This document shows, one piece after another, positions 1 to 6,276 of a DNA stretch of 7,770 bases. The stretch covers positions 1 through 7,770 of the forward strand of contig DATGIQ010000485.1 of NCBI GenBank assembly GCA_035295665.1, written 5' to 3'. Each line of letters opens with the position of its first letter. The stretch's first letter is position 1. The translations under genes and the position numbers were made by a program. The DNA is from DATGIQ01 sp035295665. Its GTDB lineage: Bacteria; Planctomycetota; Planctomycetia; Gemmatales; Gemmataceae. The notes beneath the pieces are model-generated. The model did no database searches. It saw nothing but the letters and a program-made list of their open reading frames with translations, and had not been told where the DNA came from.

Positions 1-172
1 CAGCAAGGGTTACGGGCTGGGCCTGACGATCTGCCAGCACTTGGTCCGGGCGTTGGGCGGCACCATCAGTGCCGAGAGTCGGCCGGATCGCGGCAGCATC
101 TTCACCGTCTGTCTGCCCTCGTCCTGTGTCGTAGAGACGGAGAGCCGCGCGGCGGGGTGCTGTCAGAGATGA
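1..172 (+). CDS. Sensor histidine kinase, C-terminal fragment (HATPase_c end)
   Basis: Only the last 56 codons of this gene are present. It is open from base 2 and stops with TGA at 170-172. The residues GYGLGLTICQHLVRALGG form the G2 box and following helix of a GHKL/HATPase_c domain. They are followed by the final strands (TISAESRPDRGSIFTVCLP). This is the ATP-binding end of a two-component histidine kinase, which autophosphorylates a histidine and passes the phosphate to a response regulator. The sensor, HAMP/PAS and HisKA parts lie outside the window, so the signal and partner cannot be told. After the domain there is a short tail of about 17 residues ending in Cys-Cys-Gln-Arg, with no receiver domain. 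Family assignment is firm from the G2 box; subfamily is unknown. Confidence 0.9.
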   Translation, partial: SKGYGLGLTICQHLVRALGGTISAESRPDRGSIFTVCLPSSCVVETESRAAGCCQR

Positions 173-293
173 CTGGATCGCGCCAGGACCGAGGATGCTG
201 AAATCGACCCCATTCTGAAGACTGGCCCCAGTTCGTTGGAAAATGGTGTGCTAAACAAATACGCAAGCCGTAAGCAGGCGATCCAACCGCGCC

Positions 294-758
294 TTAGGAT
301 TCCGCCGGCCCGCCTTTCACCGATCGCTGTCCCCAGATGCGAACCCCGAAACCCTGCAAGTCGATGTCTTCTCCTTTGTCAGGGTCGCCCGGACCGCCTC
401 GTTCCAGGCCAATCCGGAGAAAAGCCCAGAGGCTAAGGGGCTCGCCGGTGTGATCGTAACCATCGGCGTCGGTGTCCCCCTCCAGCAGCCAGCGCCAGGT
501 ACGGCGTTCGCTGCCGGGGTCCGCTTCTTCTTGCCAGCCTTTCAGGACGCGTGACACCGCTTGCAGCGCCGCACGCCAAGCTTTGGGATCGCTCAGATGG
601 ACCAGCCACTCGTCGGGACCCGCTTCGGCCTGAGTATGGGGCAGGGATCGGACGGCGCCGAACAGGCGGTGTTCAATCTCCGCCGCACGCCACGGAGACC
701 AGAGGTGAAACGTAATATGCGGCGTGTCGAACGCCAAGCCGTAAAAGTCGATTCGCAC
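294..758 (-). CDS. Conserved-looking hypothetical protein, 154 aa
   Basis: I do not recognise the family. I judge it a real gene for two reasons. It starts with GTG at 758-756, preceded at about 6 nt by a good Shine-Dalgarno sequence (ACGGAGGG on the minus strand). Its composition is also that of a soluble folded protein, unlike the arginine-rich translations of the overlapping frames. It has no signal peptide and no membrane segment. The N-terminus (MRIDFYGLAFDTPHITFHLW) alternates hydrophobic and polar residues like a beta-sheet. The middle is helical and Trp-rich (residues about 58-95). An acidic Asp/Gly-rich stretch, DTDADGYD, lies near residues 95-102. It converges on the histidine kinase and diverges from the transporter, so it is probably monocistronic. 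Function is unknown. Confidence 0.7.
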   Translation of the reverse strand: MRIDFYGLAFDTPHITFHLWSPWRAAEIEHRLFGAVRSLPHTQAEAGPDEWLVHLSDPKAWRAALQAVSRVLKGWQEEADPGSERRTWRWLLEGDTDADGYDHTGEPLSLWAFLRIGLERGGPGDPDKGEDIDLQGFGVRIWGQRSVKGGPAES

Positions 759-1026
759 AATGGCCCTCCGTCAGGAGATGCGGACCGCTGTGGATATGGT
801 AGCTGGCCGGGGCCGCTCACGGAAGGGAATCAGCCTCGGGGGCCCATGAATGAATCCGATTGCCCGCGTGGCTCGGCTTGTCAGACACTGCCAAGTCTTC
901 TTGCACCGCATCGCGCCGTGCTTTACATTTCAGGTTCCGGACGATTAGCTTTCGGTATAGATCTGCGGACGTGTGGGCGTCCCGGTCGATTGCTATCCTC
1001 CTTCTTGAGCAACAGTAGATTCAGCC

Positions 1027-2334
1027 ATGAGCATTCGTTTCCGCCTGTTCCTGATGATGGTGTTGGAATTTTTTATCTGGGGCGCTTGGTTTCCGCTGGT
1101 GTTTGGCTACCTGCCGAGCCTCGGCTTCTCGTCCGCGGAACAAGCGTGGATTCTAAACGCCTTCCCCATCGCCGCCATTGTCGGGATGTTTTTTAGCAAT
1201 CAGTTTGCCGACCGCAATTTTGCCGCCGAACGCTTCCTCGCCTTCAGCCATCTCGTCGCCGGCCTAGCCATGCTGGGACTTTCCCAGGTTACGACGTTTT
1301 GGCCGTTCTTCCTGCTGATGCTCATCCACTGCCTGTTCTATGTGCCGACGATTTCCATCACAAACTCCATTGCCTTCGCGAACATGAAGGATCCGCAGAA
1401 GGAATTCGGTCTCGTGCGGGTCGGCGGAACGATTGGCTGGATCCTGGCGGCCTGGCCATTTGTATTTCTCCTGGTCGACTGGGCGATCGTACCGCCGATC
1501 AGCCAGGTTGGGTTCGTGGATTGGCTCGGCAAAGCCCTGGGCTCGGGGCTCAAGGGGGCAGCGTTTCAAGAGGGCACTGTGATCGCGTACCTGGTGGCGG
1601 GTGGGGCTTCGCTGGTGCTGGCCCTCTATAGCCTGACCTTGCCGCATACCCCGCCCCGGCCGCCGGCAGAGGGCGAAAGCAGCCTGGCCTGGCTCGAAGC
1701 CATGAAACTTCTCGGTCTGCCATTTGTGTTTATCCTCTGGGTCGTGACCTTTGCGGATGCGGCCGTGCACCAGTGCTTCTTTAGCTGGACCGCCCGCTTC
1801 CTGGAAGGTCGGGTTGGCATTCCCGGGAACTGGGTGACGCCGGTGATGAGCATCGGGCAGATTGCCGAGATTTTGACGATGTTCATTCTGGGCGCTTGCC
1901 TGAAGGCACTCGGCTGGCGGTTGACGATGGTCATTGGCATTCTTGGTCATGCCGCGCGCTTCGCTGTCTTCGCTTTGGCGCCGGATTACCCTTGGCTGGT
2001 CGTGTCGATCAATCTCTTGCACGGCATCTGCTATGCATTTTTCTTCGCCACCGTCTACATTTTTGTGGATGAGTACTTCCCGAAGGATATCCGGTCCAGT
2101 GCTCAGGGGCTGTTTAATCTCATGATCCTGGGCATTGGCCCGCTTGTGGCCAACTCCGCCTGCCCGTGGCTCTTTGACCAAGTTTTCACGCAAAACGGCG
2201 TCACCGATTTTCAGAGCCTGTTTCTGGTCCCCGGCGGCGTGGCACTGGTGGCCGCGGTTGTGCTGGCAGTCTTCTTCCGGCCACCGGAAAAGACCAAGGC
2301 TCGGGCGGAAGCCGAAGCGGTTGCCATGGCGTGA
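1027..2334 (+). CDS. Nucleoside:H+ symporter-type MFS transporter (NupG/XapB-like)
   Basis: This 435-residue integral inner-membrane protein has about 12 hydrophobic segments, a central loop around residues 206-224 (PHTPPRPPAEGESS) and a charged C-terminal tail. Length is close to E. coli NupG (about 418). Signatures of the nucleoside:H+ symporter branch of the major facilitator superfamily are visible. They are RVGGTIGW (131-138, matching the R-x3-T-x2-F of NupG), GQIAE (277-281) and Y336-x3-F340. From memory, the equivalent NupG residues line the nucleoside site; the aromatic after the Arg/Thr pair is Trp138 here. The predicted role is proton-driven uptake of nucleosides, but the substrate is inferred. 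The ATG at 1027 is chosen because the first hydrophobic helix begins directly after MSIRFR; the Shine-Dalgarno is weak. The gene stands alone on its strand, 124 bp before the kinase, and no purine-salvage gene is adjacent. Confidence 0.88.
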   Translation: MSIRFRLFLMMVLEFFIWGAWFPLVFGYLPSLGFSSAEQAWILNAFPIAAIVGMFFSNQFADRNFAAERFLAFSHLVAGLAMLGLSQVTTFWPFFLLMLIHCLFYVPTISITNSIAFANMKDPQKEFGLVRVGGTIGWILAAWPFVFLLVDWAIVPPISQVGFVDWLGKALGSGLKGAAFQEGTVIAYLVAGGASLVLALYSLTLPHTPPRPPAEGESSLAWLEAMKLLGLPFVFILWVVTFADAAVHQCFFSWTARFLEGRVGIPGNWVTPVMSIGQIAEILTMFILGACLKALGWRLTMVIGILGHAARFAVFALAPDYPWLVVSINLLHGICYAFFFATVYIFVDEYFPKDIRSSAQGLFNLMILGIGPLVANSACPWLFDQVFTQNGVTDFQSLFLVPGGVALVAAVVLAVFFRPPEKTKARAEAEAVAMA

Positions 2335-2407
2335 AACGCAAGCGGCGACAAGGATTTCGAAATAGTTCTTTAGCCGTCCGACTGCAAAGGTCGATAGTAC
2401 ACCGCAG

Positions 2408-2427
2408 GCACGGCTCGCCTGCCGTGC
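2408..2427 (+). terminator. Possible hairpin after the transporter gene, no U-tract
   Basis: GCACGG (2408-2413) and CCGTGC (2422-2427) form a perfect GC-rich 6-bp stem around an 8-base loop, 73 bp after the transporter stop and about 31 bp before the kinase start. A second pairing, CAGGC (2405-2409) with GCCTG (2417-2421), competes with it. No run of T follows, so it is at best a weak or Rho-assisted terminator. It could also be a leader structure of the kinase mRNA. Confidence 0.28.
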
Positions 2428-2458
2428 GCCTATCTTGGCATTGCGCTGCCGCAAACCG

Positions 2459-3304
2459 ATGCAAATGGCCCCAAAAATCCCCGGTTACGAATTGCTGTCC
2501 CGGCTAGGCGGCGGCCTCCTTACCCACGTCTTTTCCGCACGTGAACGCGACACCGATCGCCCGTGTGCTGTCAAGCTTTTGCGGGCCGAGTGGCAAGACC
2601 AACCCATCGGGATCAAACTCTTGCAGCGGGAGGCCCGCGCCGGCTTGGCAGTCCAGCACCCGCATTTGGTTCGCTTGCTCGAAACCCATGTCACGCGCCC
2701 GCCCTACTTCCTGGTAATGGAACTCTTGCCGGGCGAATCATTGCGGCGGCGGCTCCGGCGGGATTACCAGCTGGACCTCGCTCCGACGCTCTGGATCATC
2801 CGCCAGTCGGCCGAGGCTTTGGCCGCGCTTCACCGGGCCGGCTTCGTGCACGGTGACGTGAAACCCGACAATATCCGCCTTGTGGACGATGGCACCGCCA
2901 AGCTCATCGATCTCGGTTTCGCGCACCGGCCGGGAGAGAATGCGGCCCTGCTGCGCCAGGGATATCTCCTGGGTACGGCTGACTACCTCGCACCCGAACG
3001 GTGTGCGCTCAGCCCGGGGGGCGATCAACGCAGCGATCTATTCAGCCTGGGCGTCACGTTGTTTGAGACGCTCACTGGCCATCTTCCCTATCCGCCGGGC
3101 TCAACTGCACGGACACTTCGTCGGCACCGCTGCGATCCGCCGGCGGATATCCGCAAGTACGTGAATTTTTGGTTGCCCGAATTGGGCACGCTAGTGGAGC
3201 GACTGCTGTCCCACGAACCGGAAAAACGGCCGCGTGCATCTGCCGTGGTTCAACATCTTGTGAGGATGGAGATCGCGGCCCTGAACCTGCGGCGAGCGGC
3301 CTGA
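2459..3304 (+). CDS. Serine/threonine protein kinase, single-domain PknB-type
   Basis: The 281-residue protein is essentially one Hanks-type kinase domain, with no transmembrane helix, PASTA repeat or sensor domain, so it is probably cytosolic. Motifs in order, numbered from ATG 2459: glycine loop GGGLLTHV (17-24), CAVK with catalytic Lys39, helix-C Glu58, catalytic loop HGDVKPDN (131-138, Asp133), metal-binding DLG (151-153), LAPE (177-180), SDLFSLG (192-198) and the late-lobe Arg257. It should phosphorylate Ser/Thr of unknown protein partners. Departures from consensus: the third loop glycine is Thr22, HRD is HGD (a non-RD kinase) and DFG is DLG; the Lys, Glu and both Asp residues are kept. 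Starts at ATG 2465 or TTG 2435 are also possible, because no clear Shine-Dalgarno decides; homology begins at about IPGYELL, which favours 2459 or 2465. Confidence 0.9.
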   Translation: MQMAPKIPGYELLSRLGGGLLTHVFSARERDTDRPCAVKLLRAEWQDQPIGIKLLQREARAGLAVQHPHLVRLLETHVTRPPYFLVMELLPGESLRRRLRRDYQLDLAPTLWIIRQSAEALAALHRAGFVHGDVKPDNIRLVDDGTAKLIDLGFAHRPGENAALLRQGYLLGTADYLAPERCALSPGGDQRSDLFSLGVTLFETLTGHLPYPPGSTARTLRRHRCDPPADIRKYVNFWLPELGTLVERLLSHEPEKRPRASAVVQHLVRMEIAALNLRRAA

Positions 3305-3316
3305 GGCAGCGGCGGG

Positions 3317-3808
3317 CTAAGAATTCAAATCATTCTCGGTAAACACCGTGAACCCGTGACGTGTCAACAGGTTGACCGCAGTCTCATGGGCGTCGACGTG
3401 CAAGGCGAAGGCCGCCTGGCCGGGCGTTCCCACGAGCAGGGTGTAGGCGTAATCGATGTTGATTTCGGCGGCCAAGAGGACTTTGCAAATCTGGGGAATC
3501 GAGCCCGCTCCGTCGGGCAATTGCACGACAAGAAGATCGCTTTCCGTCGTCGGGAGCCGGGCTTGTTGAAAGATCTCCAGGGCCCGTTCGGGATCGCTCA
3601 AGACGATGCGGATGATGGCGCAGTCCGCGAGATCGGTAACCGTTAAAGAAACGATGCGGATATCGGTTGTCTCGAAACGGCGTACGACATTCAGCAGCGC
3701 ACCGACCCGGTTTTCCAGGAAGACATTGAACTGGCGTACGCTTGGCCAATCCCGGCCCCGCGATGTCGCAAACCCAGTCCCCGCGCCTTCACCCACACCG
3801 GAACCCAT
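3317..3808 (-). CDS. Tandem ACT-domain regulatory protein (IlvH-like fold), 163 aa
   Basis: Two ACT domains are visible. The first spans about residues 24-88, with VFLENRVGALLNVVRRF resembling the ligand-site turn of IlvH and other amino-acid-binding ACT domains. The second spans about 91-158, with PDGAGSIPQICKVLLAAE and a typical closing helix (HETAVNLLTRHG). Such stand-alone ACT proteins bind small amino acids and regulate enzymes or act as sensors; close relatives in planctomycetes are often labelled acetolactate synthase regulatory subunit. No ilvB/ilvN partner is adjacent, so the partner and ligand are unknown. The first 20 residues are a Gly-rich extension of no known role. The ATG at 3808 is well supported: GGAAGGAG lies 5 nt upstream and a sigma70-like promoter precedes it. 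It converges on the kinase gene with 12 bp between stop codons and no terminator in that gap. Confidence 0.85.
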   Translation of the reverse strand: MGSGVGEGAGTGFATSRGRDWPSVRQFNVFLENRVGALLNVVRRFETTDIRIVSLTVTDLADCAIIRIVLSDPERALEIFQQARLPTTESDLLVVQLPDGAGSIPQICKVLLAAEINIDYAYTLLVGTPGQAAFALHVDAHETAVNLLTRHGFTVFTENDLNS

Positions 3809-3813
3809 AGCGT

Positions 3814-3828
3814 CTCCTTCCGAAGGAG
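3814..3828 (-). promoter_or_regulatory. RBS-containing hairpin in the leader of the ACT gene
   Basis: On the mRNA, CUCCUU pairs exactly with AAGGAG across a CGG loop (a 6-bp stem). The AAGGAG arm is the Shine-Dalgarno sequence of the ACT gene, 5 nt before its ATG. The promoter at 3834-3863 would start transcription near 3827, so the hairpin would form the very 5' end of the message. Such a structure could dampen translation, stabilise the 5' end or be opened by a factor. A pyrimidine-rich anti-SD next to an SD could also arise by chance. Confidence 0.4.
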
Positions 3829-3833
3829 CGTTC

Positions 3834-3863
3834 AGTATAGCGCATCACTTCGACTGGGGTCAA
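3834..3863 (-). promoter_or_regulatory. Sigma70-like promoter of the ACT gene
   Basis: On the minus strand, TTGACC (3863-3858) and TATACT (3839-3834) are separated by 18 bp. Each matches the sigma70 consensus at five of six positions. It sits just upstream of the ACT gene, giving a predicted leader of about 19 nt. It explains how the ACT gene is expressed independently of the DUF1501 gene behind it. This is the clearest promoter in the window. Confidence 0.6.
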
Positions 3864-3929
3864 TTCCAGCCGGAGCGCGAACCGATCCAGGGAAGAAGGC
3901 TCGGGATCACGTTTCGACGAGGTTCAAGT

Positions 3930-5204
3930 CTACACCAATGCGGGGAGTGGTTTGCCATTTTCCCCGGCAATGCTGTGTGGCCGGCCGACGTTGTCCCGGA
4001 TTTGCAGGCCGGGATCGATGCCGAGGCCCTTGTAGAGCGTGGCGAAAAGATCGCCCACGGACGTCGGCCGGTCCGCAACGTCGGTGCCGTCCTTGCTGGT
4101 CGAGCCAATCACCTGGCCGCCTTTGATCCCGCCGCCGCCGACAACGACGGACCAGCAGCGGGCCCAATGGTCGCGGCCGGCATTTTGATTGATGCGCGGC
4201 GTCCGGCCGAATTCGCCCAACCATACGAGCACGGTATTCTTCCATAAACCGCGATCGACCAGGTCGCGGACCAGCGTACCCATCCCCTTGTCGAGTTCGG
4301 GCAGGAGATTCGTCTTTAATGTGGGAAAGATGCGTTGGTGGTTATCCCAGCCGCCCAGATCAATTTCGACACAGGGGACGCCCGCCTCCACCAGCCTCCG
4401 CGCCAACAAACAGGCCTTGCCGAAATTGCCCCGTTCCCCATAGTCGCGGAGGAGGCCGGGCTTCTCGCCGCCGAGGTCGAAGACCTTCTTACCACTTTTT
4501 TCAGCGACGAGGCTGAACGCCTTACCATAGATTTCACTGTGGGACTTGGCCGCCTCGCCGCGCTTTTCGAAGCCATCCTCGATGGCATGGAAGAGTTGCT
4601 GCCGACGCCCGACGCGCAGATCTTCCACGTCCGTGGGCGGCCGAATGTTATTGGGAGGCTGGCCGGGGTTTTGCACCGTAAACGGTGCGAAGTTCATCCC
4701 CAAGAAACCGGGTCCGTCGGCCGGTCGGCCAATCGAGATGAAGCCGGGCAACGCCAATTCCTTGGGGGTTAATTCATAGGCAACGACAGAGCCCACAGAG
4801 GGGTAATGCGTCACCACGCTGGGCTGGCGGGCCGTGTGCATCAAGACCCGGCCGCGCTCATGGCTGCCTTCATTGGTCACCAGCGAGCGGACGATGGACA
4901 GGTGGTGCATCTGCTTGGCGACGGTCGGAAGATGCTCGCAGATCTGGATGCCGGAAACACTGGTGGACATTGGCTTGAATTCACCGCCGGTCGGGGCGTC
5001 CGGTTTCAGGTCCCAGGTATCCATGTGGCTGGGGCCGCCGCTCATCCACAGAATGATCATGCTCTTGTGCTCTTTCCGCATGGTCGGTGCGGCGGCGCGG
5101 AGTCGCTGGATGAATTGCACTCCCGGCAAGGCCATGAGAGAGAGCCCTGCCAAATGTTTCACGAAATGCCGCCGATCCAACGCTGGAAAATTGCCCTTGT
5201 GCAT
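3930..5204 (-). CDS. DUF1501 family protein with Tat-type signal, 424 aa
   Basis: This is a member of the DUF1501 family (PF07394), related to the alkaline phosphatase/sulfatase superfamily and abundant in Planctomycetes. The N-terminus has a twin-arginine signature DRRHFVK (10-16) and a hydrophobic stretch LAGLSLMALPG, with a likely cut near Ala37-Ala39, so export of the folded protein is expected. Family motifs are present: GGPSHMDTWD (56-65), GGWDNH (284-289), EFGRTPR (331-337) and GRDHW (343-347). The His/Asp residues of these motifs probably bind metal. The enzymatic reaction is unknown. The ATG at 5204 is preferred over the GTG at 5216, because GAGGTG lies 4 nt before it and the upstream GTG is part of that site. 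DUF1501 genes usually follow a DUF1549/DUF1553 cytochrome-type gene; here the upstream gene is unrelated and closed by a terminator, so this copy appears to stand alone. Confidence 0.92.
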   Translation of the reverse strand: MHKGNFPALDRRHFVKHLAGLSLMALPGVQFIQRLRAAAPTMRKEHKSMIILWMSGGPSHMDTWDLKPDAPTGGEFKPMSTSVSGIQICEHLPTVAKQMHHLSIVRSLVTNEGSHERGRVLMHTARQPSVVTHYPSVGSVVAYELTPKELALPGFISIGRPADGPGFLGMNFAPFTVQNPGQPPNNIRPPTDVEDLRVGRRQQLFHAIEDGFEKRGEAAKSHSEIYGKAFSLVAEKSGKKVFDLGGEKPGLLRDYGERGNFGKACLLARRLVEAGVPCVEIDLGGWDNHQRIFPTLKTNLLPELDKGMGTLVRDLVDRGLWKNTVLVWLGEFGRTPRINQNAGRDHWARCWSVVVGGGGIKGGQVIGSTSKDGTDVADRPTSVGDLFATLYKGLGIDPGLQIRDNVGRPHSIAGENGKPLPALV

Positions 5205-5263
5205 CGAACACCTCACGTCTCGGTAGCCTTGATCAGAGCGGATGCCCTTTGCGCCGTTCAGTC

Positions 5264-5293
5264 AGTTTCCCCAAAATCTTCAGCTCTTGTCAA
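5264..5293 (-). promoter_or_regulatory. Weak candidate promoter of the DUF1501 gene
   Basis: On the minus strand a perfect TTGACA (5293-5288) is followed after 18 bp by GAAACT (5269-5264), which matches the -10 consensus at only three of six positions. The DUF1501 gene must have its own promoter between the terminator at 5390 and its start at 5204, and this is the best match I found there. Only the -35 element is convincing. Confidence 0.3.
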
Positions 5294-5389
5294 GGGATGG
5301 AAGCTTCCCCTGCGGAAAAAAGGACCCGGCCAGCCTACGGATTGGACGCGGGCGCGCCGGTGAAAGTTCATCGCCATCGCGGAATCGAT

Positions 5390-5429
5390 AAAAAAGGGAC
5401 TGCTCTCCAAAGGGTTGGTGGGCAGTCCC
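5390..5429 (-). terminator. Rho-independent terminator of the coiled-coil protein gene
   Basis: Read on the minus strand, GGGACTGC (5429-5422) pairs perfectly with GCAGTCCC (5403-5396), and six T residues (5395-5390) follow directly. The 18-base loop can form an inner CCAA/TTGG stem. It begins 28 bp after the TAA stop of the gene at 5457-6173. It is oriented for that gene only and separates it from the DUF1501 gene. Confidence 0.85.
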
Positions 5430-5456
5430 ACTCGGGCGGTGTCGGAAACTTCTGGC

Positions 5457-6173
5457 TTAGGGTTTATCGGAGGGATCGCCCTCTTTCAGGCGGTCGTGGG
5501 CGCGTTGAAAGGCCTTGCGCAGATCCTCCCAGGCCACCCCCATTCCGGCCTTGACCTCTTCCCACGCCCCCGGCGCCGCGGCCCGGACCCTGGCCAATTG
5601 TTGGCGGACGGCGTCCCGTTCGCGTTGTAGCTCCTGAATGGCTTCGTCAGACCGTTTCCGGGCTTCCCTTCCCACCCCCTTCGCCTGCTGTTTCAAATGC
5701 TCGATCCGATCGTCCAAATCCCGTAGTACCGGCTCCAGCTTCCGTTGGTATTCCTCCTTCTGATGGAACGAATACGCTTTCGCGGTTTCAAAGACCGTGT
5801 GCATTTCCCGCCGCAATTCTTCGGCAGTCACCGGAGCATCCTCCAACGAGACCACACGGTTGTTCCCATCGACCGGTCGATACGTGACCCGGACCCGGTC
5901 CCCCGCTTTGAGCTGGCTCACGCTCGCCCGCTGCTGATGAAGCTTCAGCTCGGACTGAGGGTCGAGCCTCAGCTCCATCTCCTTTCCGTCCGTCGTTTGC
6001 ACGACGAGCCGCCCCTCCGCTGGCCGGGCTCTGAGGATATGGCCCGTCACCGTGACCGCTCTACCGGAGTCCGGCGCAGGCTTCTGATCGGCACTCACTG
6101 CCAGGACCGCGCTTGCTGCGAGTGTCATCAAGGCCAGAACCATTCGCGGATGTCCCAGGTTGATCATTTTCAT
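5457..6173 (-). CDS. Secreted protein: OB-like domain plus sll1863-like coiled-coil tail
   Basis: The 238-residue protein begins with a Sec signal peptide (positive start, hydrophobic MVLALMTLAASAVLAVSA, cut near residue 28). Residues about 38-110 are predicted beta strands with the pattern VTGHILRARP..LVVQTTDGKEMELRLD..LKAGDRVRVTYRPVDG. This pattern resembles DUF5666-type OB-fold domains. Residues about 117-232 are charged helix. This part is similar in style to the sll1863 stress-response family: a coiled coil with heptad-like Leu/Ile/Ala spacing, then GAWEEVKAGMGVAWEDLRKAF (192-212). No catalytic residues are apparent; a structural or envelope-stress role is an inference. The ATG at 6173 has GGAG 8 nt upstream. 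The gene ends at a strong terminator and diverges from the haem-protein gene, with which it may share a regulatory region. Confidence 0.75.
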   Translation of the reverse strand: MKMINLGHPRMVLALMTLAASAVLAVSADQKPAPDSGRAVTVTGHILRARPAEGRLVVQTTDGKEMELRLDPQSELKLHQQRASVSQLKAGDRVRVTYRPVDGNNRVVSLEDAPVTAEELRREMHTVFETAKAYSFHQKEEYQRKLEPVLRDLDDRIEHLKQQAKGVGREARKRSDEAIQELQRERDAVRQQLARVRAAAPGAWEEVKAGMGVAWEDLRKAFQRAHDRLKEGDPSDKP

Positions 6174-6189
6174 GGGATTGTCTCCATCG

Positions 6190-6233
6190 ACTCAATCGTT
6201 CGAATTACCGCTGCGGGAGCCAACGGATTGAGT
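6190..6233. repeat. Interrupted inverted repeat in a divergent promoter region, possible operator
   Basis: ACTCAATCGTT (6190-6200) is repeated inverted as AACGGATTGAGT (6222-6233). Eight outer bases match perfectly, and three more match after a one-base bulge. The arms are about 32 bp apart centre to centre, roughly three helical turns, within the 103-bp gap between two divergent genes. The right arm overlaps the -35 of the candidate rightward promoter. This layout fits a binding site for a dimeric regulator acting on one or both genes. An RNA hairpin is less likely, since it would lie upstream of the predicted rightward start. No regulator gene is adjacent. Confidence 0.4.
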
Positions 6234-6255
6234 TTGCAATTCTCATGCCTAGAAT
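6228..6255 (+). promoter_or_regulatory. Candidate sigma70-like promoter of the propeller-haem gene
   Basis: TTGAGT (6228-6233) and TAGAAT (6250-6255) are separated by 16 bp and match the consensus at four and five of six positions. Transcription would start near 6262, leaving a leader of about 15 nt that just includes the AGGTG ribosome-binding site (6268-6272) before ATG 6277. The fit to both ends of a short gap makes it plausible. Confidence 0.45.
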
Positions 6256-6276
6256 GCAGGAAACAGTAGGTGCAGC

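Noticed and set aside
174..285. TGGATCGC (174-181) repeated inverted as GCGATCCA (278-285)
   Set aside because: The arms are 96 bases apart with no extension or T-run. It does not look like a terminator between the convergent genes and could be chance.
922..961. TTTACA (922-927) and TATAGA (956-961) before the transporter gene
   Set aside because: The 28-bp spacing is too long for a sigma70 promoter, and neither element has a good partner at 16-18 bp.
967..982. GGACG/CGTCC 5-bp hairpin in the transporter leader
   Set aside because: Short stem, no T-run and no relation to the start codon; expected by chance in GC-rich DNA.
561..1196. A 211-codon plus-strand open frame overlapping the 154-aa gene and the start of the transporter
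   Set aside because: Its translation is Arg/Pro-rich and low in protein-like structure, and it overlaps two better-supported genes; it is a frame shadow.
1264..2454. A 396-codon minus-strand open frame antisense to the transporter
   Set aside because: It is the complement of a GC-rich membrane-protein gene; the His/Arg/Gln-rich product with no recognisable domain is typical of an antisense shadow.
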